DNA of 64,000 nt. Origin: Neobacillus terrae (GTDB taxonomy: Bacteria > Bacillota > Bacilli > Bacillales > Cytobacillaceae). The position numbers and the translations under genes are program-made. Below the pieces are notes generated by a model. The model was not told where the DNA came from and did no database searches. It saw nothing but the letters and a program-made list of their open reading frames with translations. This document shows, in pieces, positions 1 through 9,132 of the stretch. How positions within the stretch are numbered: position 1 is the stretch's first letter; each line of letters opens with the position of its first letter. The DNA is taken from NCBI RefSeq assembly GCF_011393025.1, contig NZ_JAAOEO010000005.1:124001-188000 (forward strand). The letters are read 5' to 3'.

Positions 1-2
1 AT

Positions 3-197
3 ATCCATTCAGAAGTTAAAGAAACCATCCGCCTATGTAATTCCTATCATGTCGCTTCATTAGACAATGACAAAGAGTTTATTGCTGAACAAAGCTGCCT
101 ATTTTTAGAGAAGCATTCGGCGAAAGGTAAAACTGACCAATCGGATATTGCAACCCCAGTCTCGTCCAGTACACAAGGCCCAATTATTAAAAATTAA
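3..197 (+). CDS. C-terminal end of an unknown protein (partial)
   Basis: An open frame enters from the left edge and ends with TAA at 195-197, giving about 64 residues. The tail is hydrophilic and ends in a low-complexity Ser/Thr/Gln/Pro stretch (PVSSSTQGPIIKN). I do not recognise the family. The part before the tail has ordinary mixed composition (VKETIRLCNSYHVASLDNDK), which looks like real protein rather than chance. The 5' part lies outside the window, so function cannot be judged. Confidence 0.5.
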   Translation: MHSEVKETIRLCNSYHVASLDNDKEFIAEQSCLFLEKHSAKGKTDQSDIATPVSSSTQGPIIKN

Positions 198-377
198 TAC
201 CTACTCCCCTCCTGCTATAAAAATTAGAGGGATAGTTTTGATGTAATTCCCACTAAAACAGGAGGAATACTTTTATTTTACTTCACTGACTTGGTTCAGC
301 GTGCTGAAATAGTGACCTTTTCTAGTTCCCACTTCATTTCTCCTTAGCAATGGGCACGAGAAATGGTTATTTAAATA

Positions 378-590
378 ATTGGCTCTTTTAAACTTGACTG
401 TTGATTTTCGCTCACGGCGCTCGCTTTCCGCGGGCGATCCGGGAGCCTCCTCGGCGCCTTGCACCTGCGGGGTCTCCCATGGCCCGCTTTTCCCGCAGGA
501 CGTTGAGATTGCATCGGTGAATCGTCACCGCACGAAGAAAATGCAAATGCATTTTCGAGGATCTCGCCTATTTTGCTCACAGTTTCTTCA
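378..590 (+). repeat. Dispersed repeat family A, copy 1
   Basis: This block is much more GC-rich than its AT-rich surroundings and breaks all plausible coding. It shares several blocks in the same order with 53572-53745: the TTGATTTT...CGGCGC...GCTTTCCGC start, the CAGGAC.TTGA.A.TGCATC centre, and the CACCGCACGAAG.AAATGCAAATGCATTTTCGA end. The last block forms a hairpin (ATGCAAATGCAT). The short open frames across it on both strands are not genes. The rest of 198-860 is AT-rich intergenic sequence in which I see nothing else. Confidence 0.75.
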
Positions 591-860
591 AATTGGAACA
601 ATCTCTGAGAATAGAGCCATTTTTAAAAATAGCTATGCTGCATTCCACGGGCACAGTTATTTTTATTTATTCAATTAAAGGAAGAAATTAGATTTGCAGA
701 GATGAAAATATTAATTGTCCTATAATCCTCTACAACTACTCCCCCTTCTAAAAATTTATTATCGTAAAATTTATACTAAAATAACAATTACAACATTTCC
801 TAAACATCTTGATATATTAAAGTTTAAAGATATACTGATATCTATCCTATTAATTTAATA

Positions 861-932
861 TCCTTGTATAATATCAGTGTTCATGGTCTGATAGTTTCTA
901 CCCGGCAGCCGTAAAGTGCAGGACTACGAGGA
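861..932 (+). promoter_or_regulatory. Purine (guanine-class) riboswitch aptamer
   Basis: P1 pairs TCCTTGTA (861-868) with TACGAGGA (925-932). P2 pairs ATCAG with CTGAT. The conserved joining segment TTTCTACC follows P2, then P3 with the CCGTAAA loop sequence known from xpt. The J3/1 segment reads ACTAC, placing C at the position that selects guanine rather than adenine. The aptamer is followed by a terminator and then by a purine nucleoside transporter, the arrangement known for B. subtilis nupG. Guanine or hypoxanthine would be expected to switch transcription off. Confidence 0.9.
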
Positions 933-1004
933 AGTGTGCTAAATATTAGTGTTGAAGTTTCTTTGGTTCATTTGAGTGTTACTGAAGCGATGTTAGATAC
1001 CTTG

Positions 1005-1065
1005 CTCTTATTTTTCATGCTTTCTGTCCTTTGGCTGAAAGTGCGAAAAATAGGAGCCTTTTTTG
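1005..1065 (+). terminator. Riboswitch-controlled intrinsic terminator
   Basis: A nearly perfect 22-bp stem (1005-1026 with 1035-1056) is followed by CCTTTTTTG. It lies between the purine aptamer and the nupG start, so it is the expression platform. I could not resolve the competing antiterminator by eye. Confidence 0.88.
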
Positions 1066-1112
1066 TATAAGGAAAATGTTTATAGGAATAATATTTATGG
1101 GAGGTTATAACC

Positions 1113-2306
1113 TTGTATTTTCTGATGAATGCTATAGGAGTTTTAGTTGTATTGGGAATAGTTTATCTATTATCACCAAATAAACGAAATGTTAAGTGGA
1201 AATTTATCGTGTTGTTATTAATTGTAGAATTTCTCATTACATGGTTTATGTTATCTACTAAGATTGGAACTTGGACTATCAATAAAATAGCCTCTTTCTT
1301 TACATGGCTTATTTCCTGCGCCAATGAAGGAATTTCTTTCGTTTTCCCTTCGGCTATGGCTAATGAACATGTGGATTTCTTTTTTAGCGCCTTGATGCCT
1401 ATCATTTTCATCATTACATTTTTTGATATCCTTTCTTATTTCGGTATTCTGACTTGGATTATTGACAAAGTCGGCTGGTTAATTGCAAAGGTTTCCGGAT
1501 TACCGAAGCTTGAGAGCTTCTTCTCTATCCAAATGATGTTTTTAGGAAACACAGAAGCGCTTGCCGTCGTCCGTCAACAGCTGAGTGTATTAAGTCAGCA
1601 GCGTTTGTTAACTTTTGGAATAATGAGTATGAGCAGTATCAGCGGATCCATCATAGGCGCTTATTTATCAATGGTTCCGGCGACTTATGTATTTGCAGCT
1701 ATACCGTTAAACTGTTTGAATGCCCTATTGATTGCAAACATGTTAAATCCCGTTGAAGTTAGCAAGGAAGAAGATATCGTATTTGTACCTGAGAAAGGTC
1801 AGCGTAAGGATTTCTTTTCAACAGTTTCCAACAGTATGCTTGTTGGTATCCGTATGGTTATTGTCATTACAGCCATGGTTATCGGTTATGTAGCACTGAC
1901 GGCGGGTTTAAATGGAATTTTAGGATTCTTTGTTCATGGATTAACCATTCAGAAAATTTTCTCCTTTATTTTTAGCCCATTCGCGTACCTGCTCGGTTTG
2001 TCTGGTAAGGACACCATGTATGTCGCTCAATTAATGGGGATTAAACTTGCTACTAATGAGTTTGTGGCCATGCTTGACCTTAAGGATAAAATTAGTACCC
2101 TCGCTCCGCATACAGTAGCTGTTGCTGTGACCTTCTTAACGTCATTTGCCAATTTCAGTACAGTGGGAATGATTTATGGAACCTTCAATTCGGTCGTTGA
2201 TGAAGAAAAATCTCATATAATTGGAAAAAACGTCTGGAAGTTACTTGTAAGCGGAATGGCAGTTTCCCTGATGAGTGCAATGGTGGTTGGACTGTTTATA
2301 TGGTAA
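1113..2306 (+). CDS. nupG: NupG/NupC-type concentrative nucleoside transporter
   Basis: A 397-residue polytopic membrane protein of the concentrative nucleoside transporter family, importing purine nucleosides by ion symport. N-terminal helices are followed by the family core: the gate region around FLGNTEALAVVRQQL (about residues 148-162), the SMSSISGSIIGAYLSM segment, and the C-terminal TSFANFSTVGMIYGTF segment. I chose the TTG at 1113 because GGGAGG lies 8 bases upstream; the next in-frame ATG (1125) is too far away. The gene stands alone between the riboswitch terminator and its own terminator. The guanine riboswitch supports purine nucleosides as substrate and the nupG assignment. Confidence 0.9.
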   Translation: MYFLMNAIGVLVVLGIVYLLSPNKRNVKWKFIVLLLIVEFLITWFMLSTKIGTWTINKIASFFTWLISCANEGISFVFPSAMANEHVDFFFSALMPIIFIITFFDILSYFGILTWIIDKVGWLIAKVSGLPKLESFFSIQMMFLGNTEALAVVRQQLSVLSQQRLLTFGIMSMSSISGSIIGAYLSMVPATYVFAAIPLNCLNALLIANMLNPVEVSKEEDIVFVPEKGQRKDFFSTVSNSMLVGIRMVIVITAMVIGYVALTAGLNGILGFFVHGLTIQKIFSFIFSPFAYLLGLSGKDTMYVAQLMGIKLATNEFVAMLDLKDKISTLAPHTVAVAVTFLTSFANFSTVGMIYGTFNSVVDEEKSHIIGKNVWKLLVSGMAVSLMSAMVVGLFIW

Positions 2307-2312
2307 AGAAAT

Positions 2313-2339
2313 GAGTTGCGAATGCAGCTCTTTTTTTTT
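2313..2339 (+). terminator. Terminator of the nucleoside transporter gene
   Basis: GAGTTGC-GAAT-GCAGCTC stem followed by nine T residues, a few bases after the transporter stop codon. Confidence 0.9.
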
Positions 2340-2442
2340 GGAGATCTTAATTGAACCAGGTTAGAATATCCCTAATTTATATAAAGAGAAAGATTCTCCC
2401 TATTTTTGAATAGTGTAGGAGTGAGTAAAATGGAGCGATACA

Positions 2443-2625
2443 ATGAAAAAAAAAAATTTATTATTTGGTGACCATGGAATTGACGACTCATTAGCAATTA
2501 TTTATTCACTCATGAACCCAGATTTGGAGCTGGTTGGTATCGTAACAAAAGAACAAACAACAGCAAATGCTTATTACAATTCTAAATTCGTAGATGAGTA
2601 TTATAAAGTCATGTTACGAAGGTAA
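2443..2625 (+). pseudogene. Nucleoside hydrolase (IunH-type) N-terminal remnant
   Basis: About 60 residues resemble the start of inosine-uridine nucleoside hydrolases. GDHGIDDSLAIIYSLMNPDL matches the family pattern DGDPGIDDALAI followed by the LELVGI strand, then KEQTTANAYY. The calcium-binding first Asp is replaced, the segment between VGIVT and KEQ is shortened, and the frame ends at residue 60 of about 310. Nothing downstream restores the family. It is a ruin, not a working hydrolase. Its place after the nucleoside transporter suggests an earlier uptake-and-cleavage pair. Confidence 0.72.
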
Positions 2626-2779
2626 GAATGGTTGAGAGGAAACGGGGAATGGCTTCGTTTTTAACTTAAGATGGTATTTTTAATGTAATTCCATTGGTTT
2701 TTACCTAATGGTCTTGAATTTATTAGAAATTGATCGTGATGTTTCTTAAGTAATACTTGTAGGTCCACAAACCAGGCAT

Positions 2780-2815
2780 AAAAACAGGTACCACCCAACT
2801 TATTGAATGGTACCC
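2780..2815 (-). terminator. Terminator of the thiamin salvage operon
   Basis: On the minus strand GGTACCA pairs with TGGTACC around a loop and is followed by TGTTTTTA. It lies immediately after the stop codon of the last operon gene (thiY). Confidence 0.82.
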
Positions 2816-2823
2816 GGTGCCTA

Positions 2824-3831
2824 TTATAGATTTACAAATGCATCTTTACTATTAACTTTCGTTTTTACTACCTTGTTGTCCTTCAGCCACTTTGCAACGT
2901 TCTTCCATGTTTGTGGATCTTGATAACCAAATGCTTTATCTTTTGCATCCATTAAAGGAAGAAGGATTTGTAAGCTCTTTGTTTCAACATCCTTATCCAG
3001 CGGAGACGATTTATCTGCATTCTTCAATAAAATAGATAGACCCTTTTCTGGATTTTCCTGAACATATTTTTGTCCCTTTGTGATAGCAGCCATAAACTTT
3101 TTAAACACTTCTGGTTTTTCTTTAAGTCCTTTTTCGCTTCCAACCAAAACTAATTCATAATAATCTGGAACGCCATATTCCTTTGGGTTTAATGCAAGCA
3201 TTGGGTGGCCCTCTTTTTCGAGCAATAATTTCTCATGATTGATATAACCGCCGATAAGCGCATTTGTTTTATTCGTTGCCATCGCCGGAATCAAATCCCA
3301 TCCAACGTCGACCATTTTAATTTTCTGTGGATTACCGCCGTCAGATTTTACCATCGTTTGAACAATGGCCTCATCCAATGGAATCGAAGGATATCCAATT
3401 GTTTGACCTTCTAAATCCTTTGGTGATTTAATCGGACCATTAGCAGGAACCATTAATTGATTTAATGGGTGACGAACAAGTGCAGCGAATGATTTAACAG
3501 GAATATTTTCTCCTCGTGCTACAAGGACCTCTGGTTGATAGCTGATCGCCATGTCGACCTGGTTGGCAGCAACCAATTTTAACGGATCGTTTGTATCAGC
3601 TGGCATCTTGATATCAACATCTAATCCCTGTTCTTTAAAATATCCCTTCTCCTTTGCTGCAAAAAGTAAGGAATGAACGGCATTAGGATACCAGTCCAAC
3701 ATTATAGTAACCTTCTGAACTTTATCCTTTGATACCTTCTTATTGCCTGCCTGGTTATCCTTATTTCCAGCACTACAAGCACTTAATAATAGTAAAAACA
3801 AACTAAGTATAACAAAAAAACTTTTTTTCAT
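2824..3831 (-). CDS. thiY: Pyrimidine-binding lipoprotein ThiY of the ThiXYZ importer
   Basis: A 335-residue NMT1/THI5-like periplasmic-binding protein. It has a lipoprotein signal (MKKSFFVILSLF, then LLSAC as lipobox), so it should sit on the outer face of the membrane. The core has typical features: MLDWYPNAVHSLLFAAKEKGYF, the VDMAISYQPEVLVARGENIPV segment, and the DLEGQTIGYPSIP segment. In the Bacillus halodurans paralog pathway this protein binds N-formyl-4-amino-5-aminomethyl-2-methylpyrimidine, a thiamin breakdown product. It is the last gene of the operon, 23 bases after thiX, and is followed by a terminator. Confidence 0.88.
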   Translation of the reverse strand: MKKSFFVILSLFLLLLSACSAGNKDNQAGNKKVSKDKVQKVTIMLDWYPNAVHSLLFAAKEKGYFKEQGLDVDIKMPADTNDPLKLVAANQVDMAISYQPEVLVARGENIPVKSFAALVRHPLNQLMVPANGPIKSPKDLEGQTIGYPSIPLDEAIVQTMVKSDGGNPQKIKMVDVGWDLIPAMATNKTNALIGGYINHEKLLLEKEGHPMLALNPKEYGVPDYYELVLVGSEKGLKEKPEVFKKFMAAITKGQKYVQENPEKGLSILLKNADKSSPLDKDVETKSLQILLPLMDAKDKAFGYQDPQTWKNVAKWLKDNKVVKTKVNSKDAFVNL

Positions 3832-3854
3832 TTCCTTTTACTTCCCTTCTGCTT

Positions 3855-4622
3855 TTAACGAATTTTATTTTTCAATAATTGCTTTTCTACCAAACCAATT
3901 AGTAAAAAGAGCACGATTCCCATTAATGACAGCAAGAATATGGAGGCAAACACGGCATCCGCCTGCAAATTGCCAGACATTCTTCTACTAAAGTATCCCA
4001 ATCCTTCACTCGCACCCAGCCATTCTCCAATCGTGGCCCCGACAACACAATAAACAACAGACATTTTCAGTCCAGAAAAAAAGGCAGGCAGCGCCAGAGG
4101 TATCTGGACTTTCTTGAAAATTTGCCAGCGATTGGCCCCCATGGTTAACAATAATTCCCGGTACTCTCCTCCCCCAGTTTTAAGCCCATCATATGTACTA
4201 ACAACGATGGGGAAGAACGCTGTTAGTATGGTAACGGCAATTTTACTCCAAATAGAGTAGCCGAACCACATGATAAAAATAGGAGAAATCGCAATCAGCG
4301 GCACTGTTTGTGAAATAACGAGAAATGGATAAAGTACTTTTTCTAACGCACGGGAAAAGTGCATGCCAACCCCAATTATCACACCGCCGATTAAGGACAG
4401 GATAAAACCAAGCAATACCTCTTTTAAAGTGGCAGGTAAATGCTGTTCCAGCAAAAGCTGCCGGTTTTCCATCAATGATTGCCAGATGGATGTGGGAGCA
4501 GGCAAAATAAAAGATGGAATAAATCCTTGTTTAACGACCCATTCCCATACACTTATAAGGAGAACAACAACCAATAGAAACAGGCCATAGTTCTCTGCCC
4601 AATTCTTGAATCTACTTTTCAT
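3855..4622 (-). CDS. thiX: ABC permease ThiX of the pyrimidine importer
   Basis: A 255-residue inner-membrane permease of the BPD transport family (SsuC/TauC-like), with about six transmembrane helices. The EAA coupling loop is visible around residues 140-165 (GEYRELLLTMGANRWQIFKKVQIPLALPAFFSGLK). It overlaps the end of thiZ by 11 bases (4612-4622), which suggests translational coupling. With ThiZ and ThiY it forms the importer for the formylaminopyrimidine derived from degraded thiamin. Its substrate is inferred from the TPP riboswitch and the tenA and ylmB neighbours, since the permease family itself is broad. Confidence 0.87.
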   Translation of the reverse strand: MKSRFKNWAENYGLFLLVVVLLISVWEWVVKQGFIPSFILPAPTSIWQSLMENRQLLLEQHLPATLKEVLLGFILSLIGGVIIGVGMHFSRALEKVLYPFLVISQTVPLIAISPIFIMWFGYSIWSKIAVTILTAFFPIVVSTYDGLKTGGGEYRELLLTMGANRWQIFKKVQIPLALPAFFSGLKMSVVYCVVGATIGEWLGASEGLGYFSRRMSGNLQADAVFASIFLLSLMGIVLFLLIGLVEKQLLKNKIR

Positions 4623-5418
4623 TGTGAATCAGCAACTCCAATTCTTTTCTCATAGCAATGAACTCTGTTTGATAAATAAGTTCAGAACGTCTCGGCCGCG
4701 GCAACTCCACCTTTAATTCTTTTACCGCTCCTTTATCTAGCAGAAGATAAATTCGATCGCTTAACAGAATCGCTTCTTCCAAATCATGAGTGATGAACAA
4801 TACTGTTTTTTGCAGATCTACCCAAAGTTCTAACAACCAGCTGTGCATATTATGCTTCGTCATTGAATCGAGGGCGCCAAACGGTTCATCAAGCAATAAT
4901 AGTTTTCTGCCAGTCATGATCGTTCTTAAAAAGGCGACCCTCTGCTTCATTCCTCCGGATAGTTCATGGGGATAAGCATTTTCATAACCTGCCAGGCCAA
5001 ACCTGGCCAGTCCTTCACTTATTTCACTCATTTTCTCTTGCTTTTTTTCCTTGCTAAGCTCAATTGGTAGCATAACGTTGTCTACAACAGTTCTCCACGG
5101 TAAAAGCAGATCCTTTTGGGGCATATATCCGACTTTTCCTAATCGCTTTCCAAATTGTTGGCCATTAATGCAGATTTGTCCTTTATCAGGCTCTAATAAT
5201 CCAGCAATCAGTTTGAATAAGGTGCTTTTCCCTGAACCACTTGCGCCAATAACTGAGACAAACTCCCCTGGCAGCACATTCATAGAAATGTTTTGAAATA
5301 TGTACTTTCCCTTCTCTTCACCGGGAAAAGCATACGAAAGCTCTTTTATTGATAAAATTTGTGAACTAGACAGGCCACTCGCCCCCCTGATAGACCATAT
5401 CCCAGAACATATATTCAA
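4612..5418 (-). CDS. thiZ: ABC ATPase ThiZ of the pyrimidine importer
   Basis: An ABC ATPase of about 250 residues. Walker A is GASGSGKST, the signature is LSGGMKQRVAF, Walker B is LLLLDEPFGALD, and the switch His lies in VLFITHDLEEA. It energises the ThiXY importer. The start is uncertain: the longest frame begins at a TTG (5418) inside tenA with no good ribosome binding site. An AGGGGGG motif near 5370 points to a start just beyond it, but the only in-frame option there is a CTG. The first 15-18 residues given here may therefore not be translated. Downstream it overlaps thiX. Confidence 0.85.
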   Translation of the reverse strand: MNICSGIWSIRGASGLSSSQILSIKELSYAFPGEEKGKYIFQNISMNVLPGEFVSVIGASGSGKSTLFKLIAGLLEPDKGQICINGQQFGKRLGKVGYMPQKDLLLPWRTVVDNVMLPIELSKEKKQEKMSEISEGLARFGLAGYENAYPHELSGGMKQRVAFLRTIMTGRKLLLLDEPFGALDSMTKHNMHSWLLELWVDLQKTVLFITHDLEEAILLSDRIYLLLDKGAVKELKVELPRPRRSELIYQTEFIAMRKELELLIHNEK

Positions 5419-6037
5419 ACCTGGATGTTGTCAGGAAATGATCTTCGAGGACGTCTAGTTCTCTCTCAGGTTTCCCATCAGTCAATTGGTCTAACAAATC
5501 AATCAGCCAGGTGGCCAAGGAACCAAATTCATCTGATGAATACATTTTGATCCATTCACCATATAAGGGTTGCTCTTTTGATCCTGGATACTTTTCAGCA
5601 AGCATCTTGCCTATCTCCCAATAGCTCCACATACAAGGCAGCAGTGCAGAGATTAATTCTTCAAGAGAACCATTCTGAGCCACATTTAGCATATAACGTG
5701 TATAGGCTAAATTCATTGGTAGTGGCTTCGTTTCCTCAAGCTGTTGGTTGGTAATACCAAATCGTTCTGCATATTGGCGGTGCAAATCCATTTCCCCATG
5801 CAATGTCTCATGAAGCAGCTTTGCAAAAGCGGCCATCGTCTCGATATCTTTAGCCTTGACCGCACCTAATGCAAAAAGCTTGGAATAGTCGATTAAAAAG
5901 ACATAATCCTGTTTCATGTACCGAATAAACGATTCAACAGGCAATTCCCCTGTCCCCATCCCCACCACAAAAGGATGCTGATGAGTTTTTTGCCATATTT
6001 CATTTATTTTTTCATAAAGAATGTCAGTAAACTTCAT
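5366..6037 (-). CDS. tenA: Aminopyrimidine aminohydrolase TenA (thiaminase II)
   Basis: A 223-residue TenA protein, all-helical. It hydrolyses 4-amino-5-aminomethyl-2-methylpyrimidine to HMP, the step after YlmB in thiamin salvage. The catalytic Cys lies in LLPCMWSYWEIG (about residue 133), with the conserved QDYVFLIDYSKLFA helix near residue 40. I start it at the ATG at 6037, where GAGGAATAGGAAT gives a binding site; the longer open frame begins inside ylmB at a poor site. With this start the gene begins 4 bases after the ylmB stop. Length fits the family (about 225-236). Confidence 0.92.
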   Translation of the reverse strand: MKFTDILYEKINEIWQKTHQHPFVVGMGTGELPVESFIRYMKQDYVFLIDYSKLFALGAVKAKDIETMAAFAKLLHETLHGEMDLHRQYAERFGITNQQLEETKPLPMNLAYTRYMLNVAQNGSLEELISALLPCMWSYWEIGKMLAEKYPGSKEQPLYGEWIKMYSSDEFGSLATWLIDLLDQLTDGKPERELDVLEDHFLTTSRFEYMFWDMVYQGGEWPV

Positions 6038-6041
6038 ATTC

Positions 6042-7334
6042 CTATTCCTCTTTTCTACTATTGCACCACTTGGCAATAAATACAGCTAGTACTTTAGTAA
6101 AATCTAATAATTGACGCAGTTCAACCTTTTCATTAACAGAGTGAGCATCTTCTAATGTTCCTGGCCCAAAAATGACGGTCGGAATTATTGCTCTTCCCAG
6201 CCATCCAGCATCAGTGACAGTGGATGACATTCCTATTGTTGGTTTTTGGGCTAATAATTTTTCATACGAATAGGCTAAAAGTTGTGTTCCAGGGTGCTCT
6301 GGATTTATCTCTAAGGAAGGAAAAATTTCTCCACGATCCTCAATCATCGATTTTCCCCCCCAATTAAATTTGGGAGGATTTTCCCTTAACCAGGGATCTG
6401 CTGCGGCCACAGCGCTGATAAGCTCTTCAATATCCTTGATAACTACTTCATAATCTTCATTAGGATAAAAATGTACCGTAATCCAAAGAGCACAACAATC
6501 AGCAACAAAAGCAGCATGTCTGCCACCTTCAATAACAGCAGGATTGATGGTATTAACACCAGGTTCAAAACCGGGATAGCTCTTGGTAACTGCCCAGTGA
6601 CGTTCGAGGTCTTGCAGCCCAGCAATGATTTTCATCATTTTTTCAATCGTGCTGGCTCCCTTCACCCCTCCTCCTGCATGGATCATTTTCCTTCGCAGAC
6701 CGTCGTGAAAAGTTTCTTTGCTTTCAATTGTTATCCAGCCGGTAATGACTCCGCCTTGTCCTTGAATATGTAAATCACTTGTATCAACTACCACTGCATA
6801 GTCAGCAGTATATCCTTTTTCCGTACAATCGAGTGTTCCTGCTTCACCTACTTCTTCTCCAATAACTGACTGAAATTGTAAATCTCCTTTCAGTGTTACA
6901 CCGAGTTCTTTTAATAACTTGATCGGAATCAGCGATGCTGCAATGCCACCTTTCATGTCGGCAACGCCACGTCCATAAATATATTGATCTTTAAAATAGG
7001 TACTAAAAGGAGATTTACTCCATTCTTTATCATCTCCAACTTCCGCTACATCCACATGCCCATTTATGATCAAACTATTATATTGCTCAGAAGCATTTCC
7101 TTTTAAAATCCCAACAACATTAGGGTCTCCTGGGTAAACATCCCACTTTTCCGTTTTAAAGCCCAGGTCTTTTAAGTAGTCTTGAATAAATTCTTGTACG
7201 TCATTTGTATTCCGGGCAGGCGGACTTACTGTTGGGAAAGAAATTAATTTGGTAAGAAGCTCCATTAATTCTTCTTGTCTTGATTCCACTTCGTGTGCAA
7301 TTTTTTGAGATAAATCTCCGGATACAGCCTTCAT
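6042..7334 (-). CDS. ylmB: Formylaminopyrimidine deformylase YlmB (M20 family)
   Basis: A 430-residue metallohydrolase of the ArgE/DapE/M20 family. Visible zinc-site motifs are IINGHVDV, YGRGVADMKGG, VIGEEVGEAGTLD and, near the C-terminus, the GTLEDAHSVNE His. In the salvage pathway described for B. halodurans YlmB removes the formyl group from the imported pyrimidine, giving the TenA substrate. The family alone would also allow acetylornithine or peptide substrates; the TPP riboswitch and the thiXYZ-tenA neighbours decide the call. It is the first gene of the operon, with AAGGAG a short distance before the ATG. Confidence 0.87.
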   Translation of the reverse strand: MKAVSGDLSQKIAHEVESRQEELMELLTKLISFPTVSPPARNTNDVQEFIQDYLKDLGFKTEKWDVYPGDPNVVGILKGNASEQYNSLIINGHVDVAEVGDDKEWSKSPFSTYFKDQYIYGRGVADMKGGIAASLIPIKLLKELGVTLKGDLQFQSVIGEEVGEAGTLDCTEKGYTADYAVVVDTSDLHIQGQGGVITGWITIESKETFHDGLRRKMIHAGGGVKGASTIEKMMKIIAGLQDLERHWAVTKSYPGFEPGVNTINPAVIEGGRHAAFVADCCALWITVHFYPNEDYEVVIKDIEELISAVAAADPWLRENPPKFNWGGKSMIEDRGEIFPSLEINPEHPGTQLLAYSYEKLLAQKPTIGMSSTVTDAGWLGRAIIPTVIFGPGTLEDAHSVNEKVELRQLLDFTKVLAVFIAKWCNSRKEE

Positions 7335-7357
7335 TTTCTTCGCTCCTTAATAAAATA

Positions 7358-7397
7358 CAAAATAAAAAACCACCCACTTCCAGAGAAATGAATGGTT
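7358..7397 (-). terminator. TPP riboswitch terminator
   Basis: On the minus strand a 12-bp stem (ACCATTCATTTC with GGAAGTGGGTGGT, including G-U pairs) is followed by TTTTTTATTTTG. It lies between the TPP aptamer and ylmB. Confidence 0.85.
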
Positions 7398-7442
7398 TGA
7401 AGGTTAATGTCATAATAAATTAGGCTGACATAAAGATTCGCT

Positions 7443-7525
7443 CCACTTCCCTCCGCTGGTATTATCCAGATCAGGTTCAAAGGGTCTAGAACAATGTTCT
7501 ATCTCAGCCAAAGGCCCCCCTAGTG
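7443..7525 (-). promoter_or_regulatory. TPP riboswitch (thi box)
   Basis: The minus strand carries the conserved blocks in order: CACTAGGGG, GGCTGAGAT, ACCCTTTGAACCTGATCTGG, ATAATACCAGCG and AGGGAAGTGG. The two ends pair (CACT with AGTG). It controls the ylmB-tenA-thiZXY operon by the terminator that follows, so thiamin pyrophosphate should switch the salvage genes off. Confidence 0.97.
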
Positions 7526-7802
7526 TAATTCGATCATAATATTAAGTTGGAATATAGTAAACTATAGCACACGATTAAAAAATGTAAAGTAATCAGAAAA
7601 TCGTTTTTAAATTACAATTCTTTTCAATCCAGCACCGGTCAGCTGCTCAGCAGTTCATTTACTCCATGGAGCGAGTAGATAGATAGTATCCACCAAGCAT
7701 TAACCATTTTTATCCACAATTAAAATAGGTTTTCCCGCTTTTTAATATACTTTATCACCATTAAAGATTGAATTCTTTACAATAACATAATCTACAGTAC
7801 GG

Positions 7803-9080
7803 TTGCTGACAGCTTATTTCCCCCCGCATAGGAAATGGAGGATTGAAGATCCTCCTTCATTTCATTCAAGGTATCCTTTAAAGAACCTTTATACTCAACA
7901 TACATCTTTTTGCCTTCGACATTTTTCCTTTGACCCTTTTGAAACTCTGAAGCATATCTGCGCAAATGTCATTAATTCCGACACTAAGAAGCCAATTCTG
8001 CCTCCTTATATGATTAAAAAAGTCCACGGTGTGGAAATTGGTTTTATTGGAGTTGTAACAACTGAAACCCCTACTATTACAATGCCTTCAAACGTAAAAG
8101 ACATCGAATTTACAGATGAAACTGAAGCTATTAATAAATATGCAAAAGAGTTAAAAAAACAAGGTGTAAAAACGATTGTTGTATTGGCACATGATCCAGG
8201 AACTTCTGCAAATGATGGCTCAAACGCAAATGGCCGTGTCTATGATATTGATCAAAATACAGATCCTGAAGTGGATTTTATTTTTGGCGGCCATAACCAT
8301 GCGTACATGAACACCAAAGTGAACGGAAAATTAGTTGTTCAAGCATATTCTAATGGTACCGCCTTTGATTATGTTCATCTTTGGATTGATCCAAAAACGA
8401 AGGATGTAGTGAAAAGTGATGCGGAAATTGTAAATACCTATCAGGATGCCATTCAGCCTGACTCTCAGGTTAAACAAATGATAGATGATGATGAGGCAAA
8501 AGTCGCTCCTTTAATTAATCAAGTCGTAGGCAGCGCAACAACAGCATTAACACAGGATCAGAGTATAAGCGGGGAGTCAAACCTTGGTGATTTTATTACT
8601 GATGCACAGCGTGCTTCCACAAATGCTCAAATTGCCATTACTAATCCTGGAGGCATTCGTGCTAATATCAACAGCGGAGAGATTACTTGGGGTGAATTAT
8701 TCACTGTTCAGCCATTTAATAATCAATTAATTACAATGGACTTAAATGGAGAACAAATTCGTCAGGCGTTAAACCAGCAATGGGCTACAGGCCGTATGCT
8801 CCAAATTTCAGGAATGAAGTACTCTTATGAAAGCACATTAGGAACAGACAAAGTCGTTTCATTGACGCTTGAAGACGGTACACTAATAGAACCAAACCAA
8901 ACTTACTCCGTTACAATGAATTCGTTTTTAGCCAGCGGCGGTGATGGATTTGCTGCTTTTACTTCAGGTAAAAATCAAGTAACCGTCCAAGTAGATTTAG
9001 ATGCTTTAGTTCATTATATACAAAAACAAACAGCTCCGATAAATGTAACAATAGCAAATCGTATTCAAAAAATAAAATAA
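7803..9080 (+). pseudogene. 5'-nucleotidase (UshA/YfkN family) lacking its N-terminus
   Basis: From about 7950 onward the frame is a good match to the 5'-nucleotidase family: ICANVIN, GVEIGFIGVVTTETP, VLAHDPGTSAND, the metal motif FGGHNHAYM, then the C-terminal domain with ITNPGGIRANINSGEITWGE and ASGGDGFAAF. The first part of the metallophosphatase domain, holding the DxH, GDxxxxx and GNHE motifs, is absent, and there is no signal peptide. The stretch 7803-7950 is Pro/His/Phe-rich and unlike the family. No ribosome binding site precedes the open frame. I take it as a 5'-truncated gene that cannot be catalytic. It ends in a normal terminator. Confidence 0.8.
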
Positions 9081-9095
9081 AGAAGAAAGACATTT

Positions 9096-9132
9096 AACCT
9101 TAGCTCCTATAAAGAGTTAAGGTTATTTTTTT
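9096..9132 (+). terminator. Terminator after the nucleotidase remnant
   Basis: AACCTTAGCTC pairs with GAGTTAAGGTT and is followed by ATTTTTTTATT. Confidence 0.9.

Noticed and set aside
371..678. Overlapping frames on both strands in a GC-rich stretch.
   Set aside because: The stretch is a dispersed repeat also found at 53572-53745; the encoded sequences are Arg/Ser/Pro-rich and not conserved as protein.
2780..2815. GGGTGGTACC on the minus strand looks like a T-box antiterminator motif.
   Set aside because: No T-box specifier or stem I features precede it and no aminoacyl-related gene follows; it is simply the arm of the terminator after thiY.
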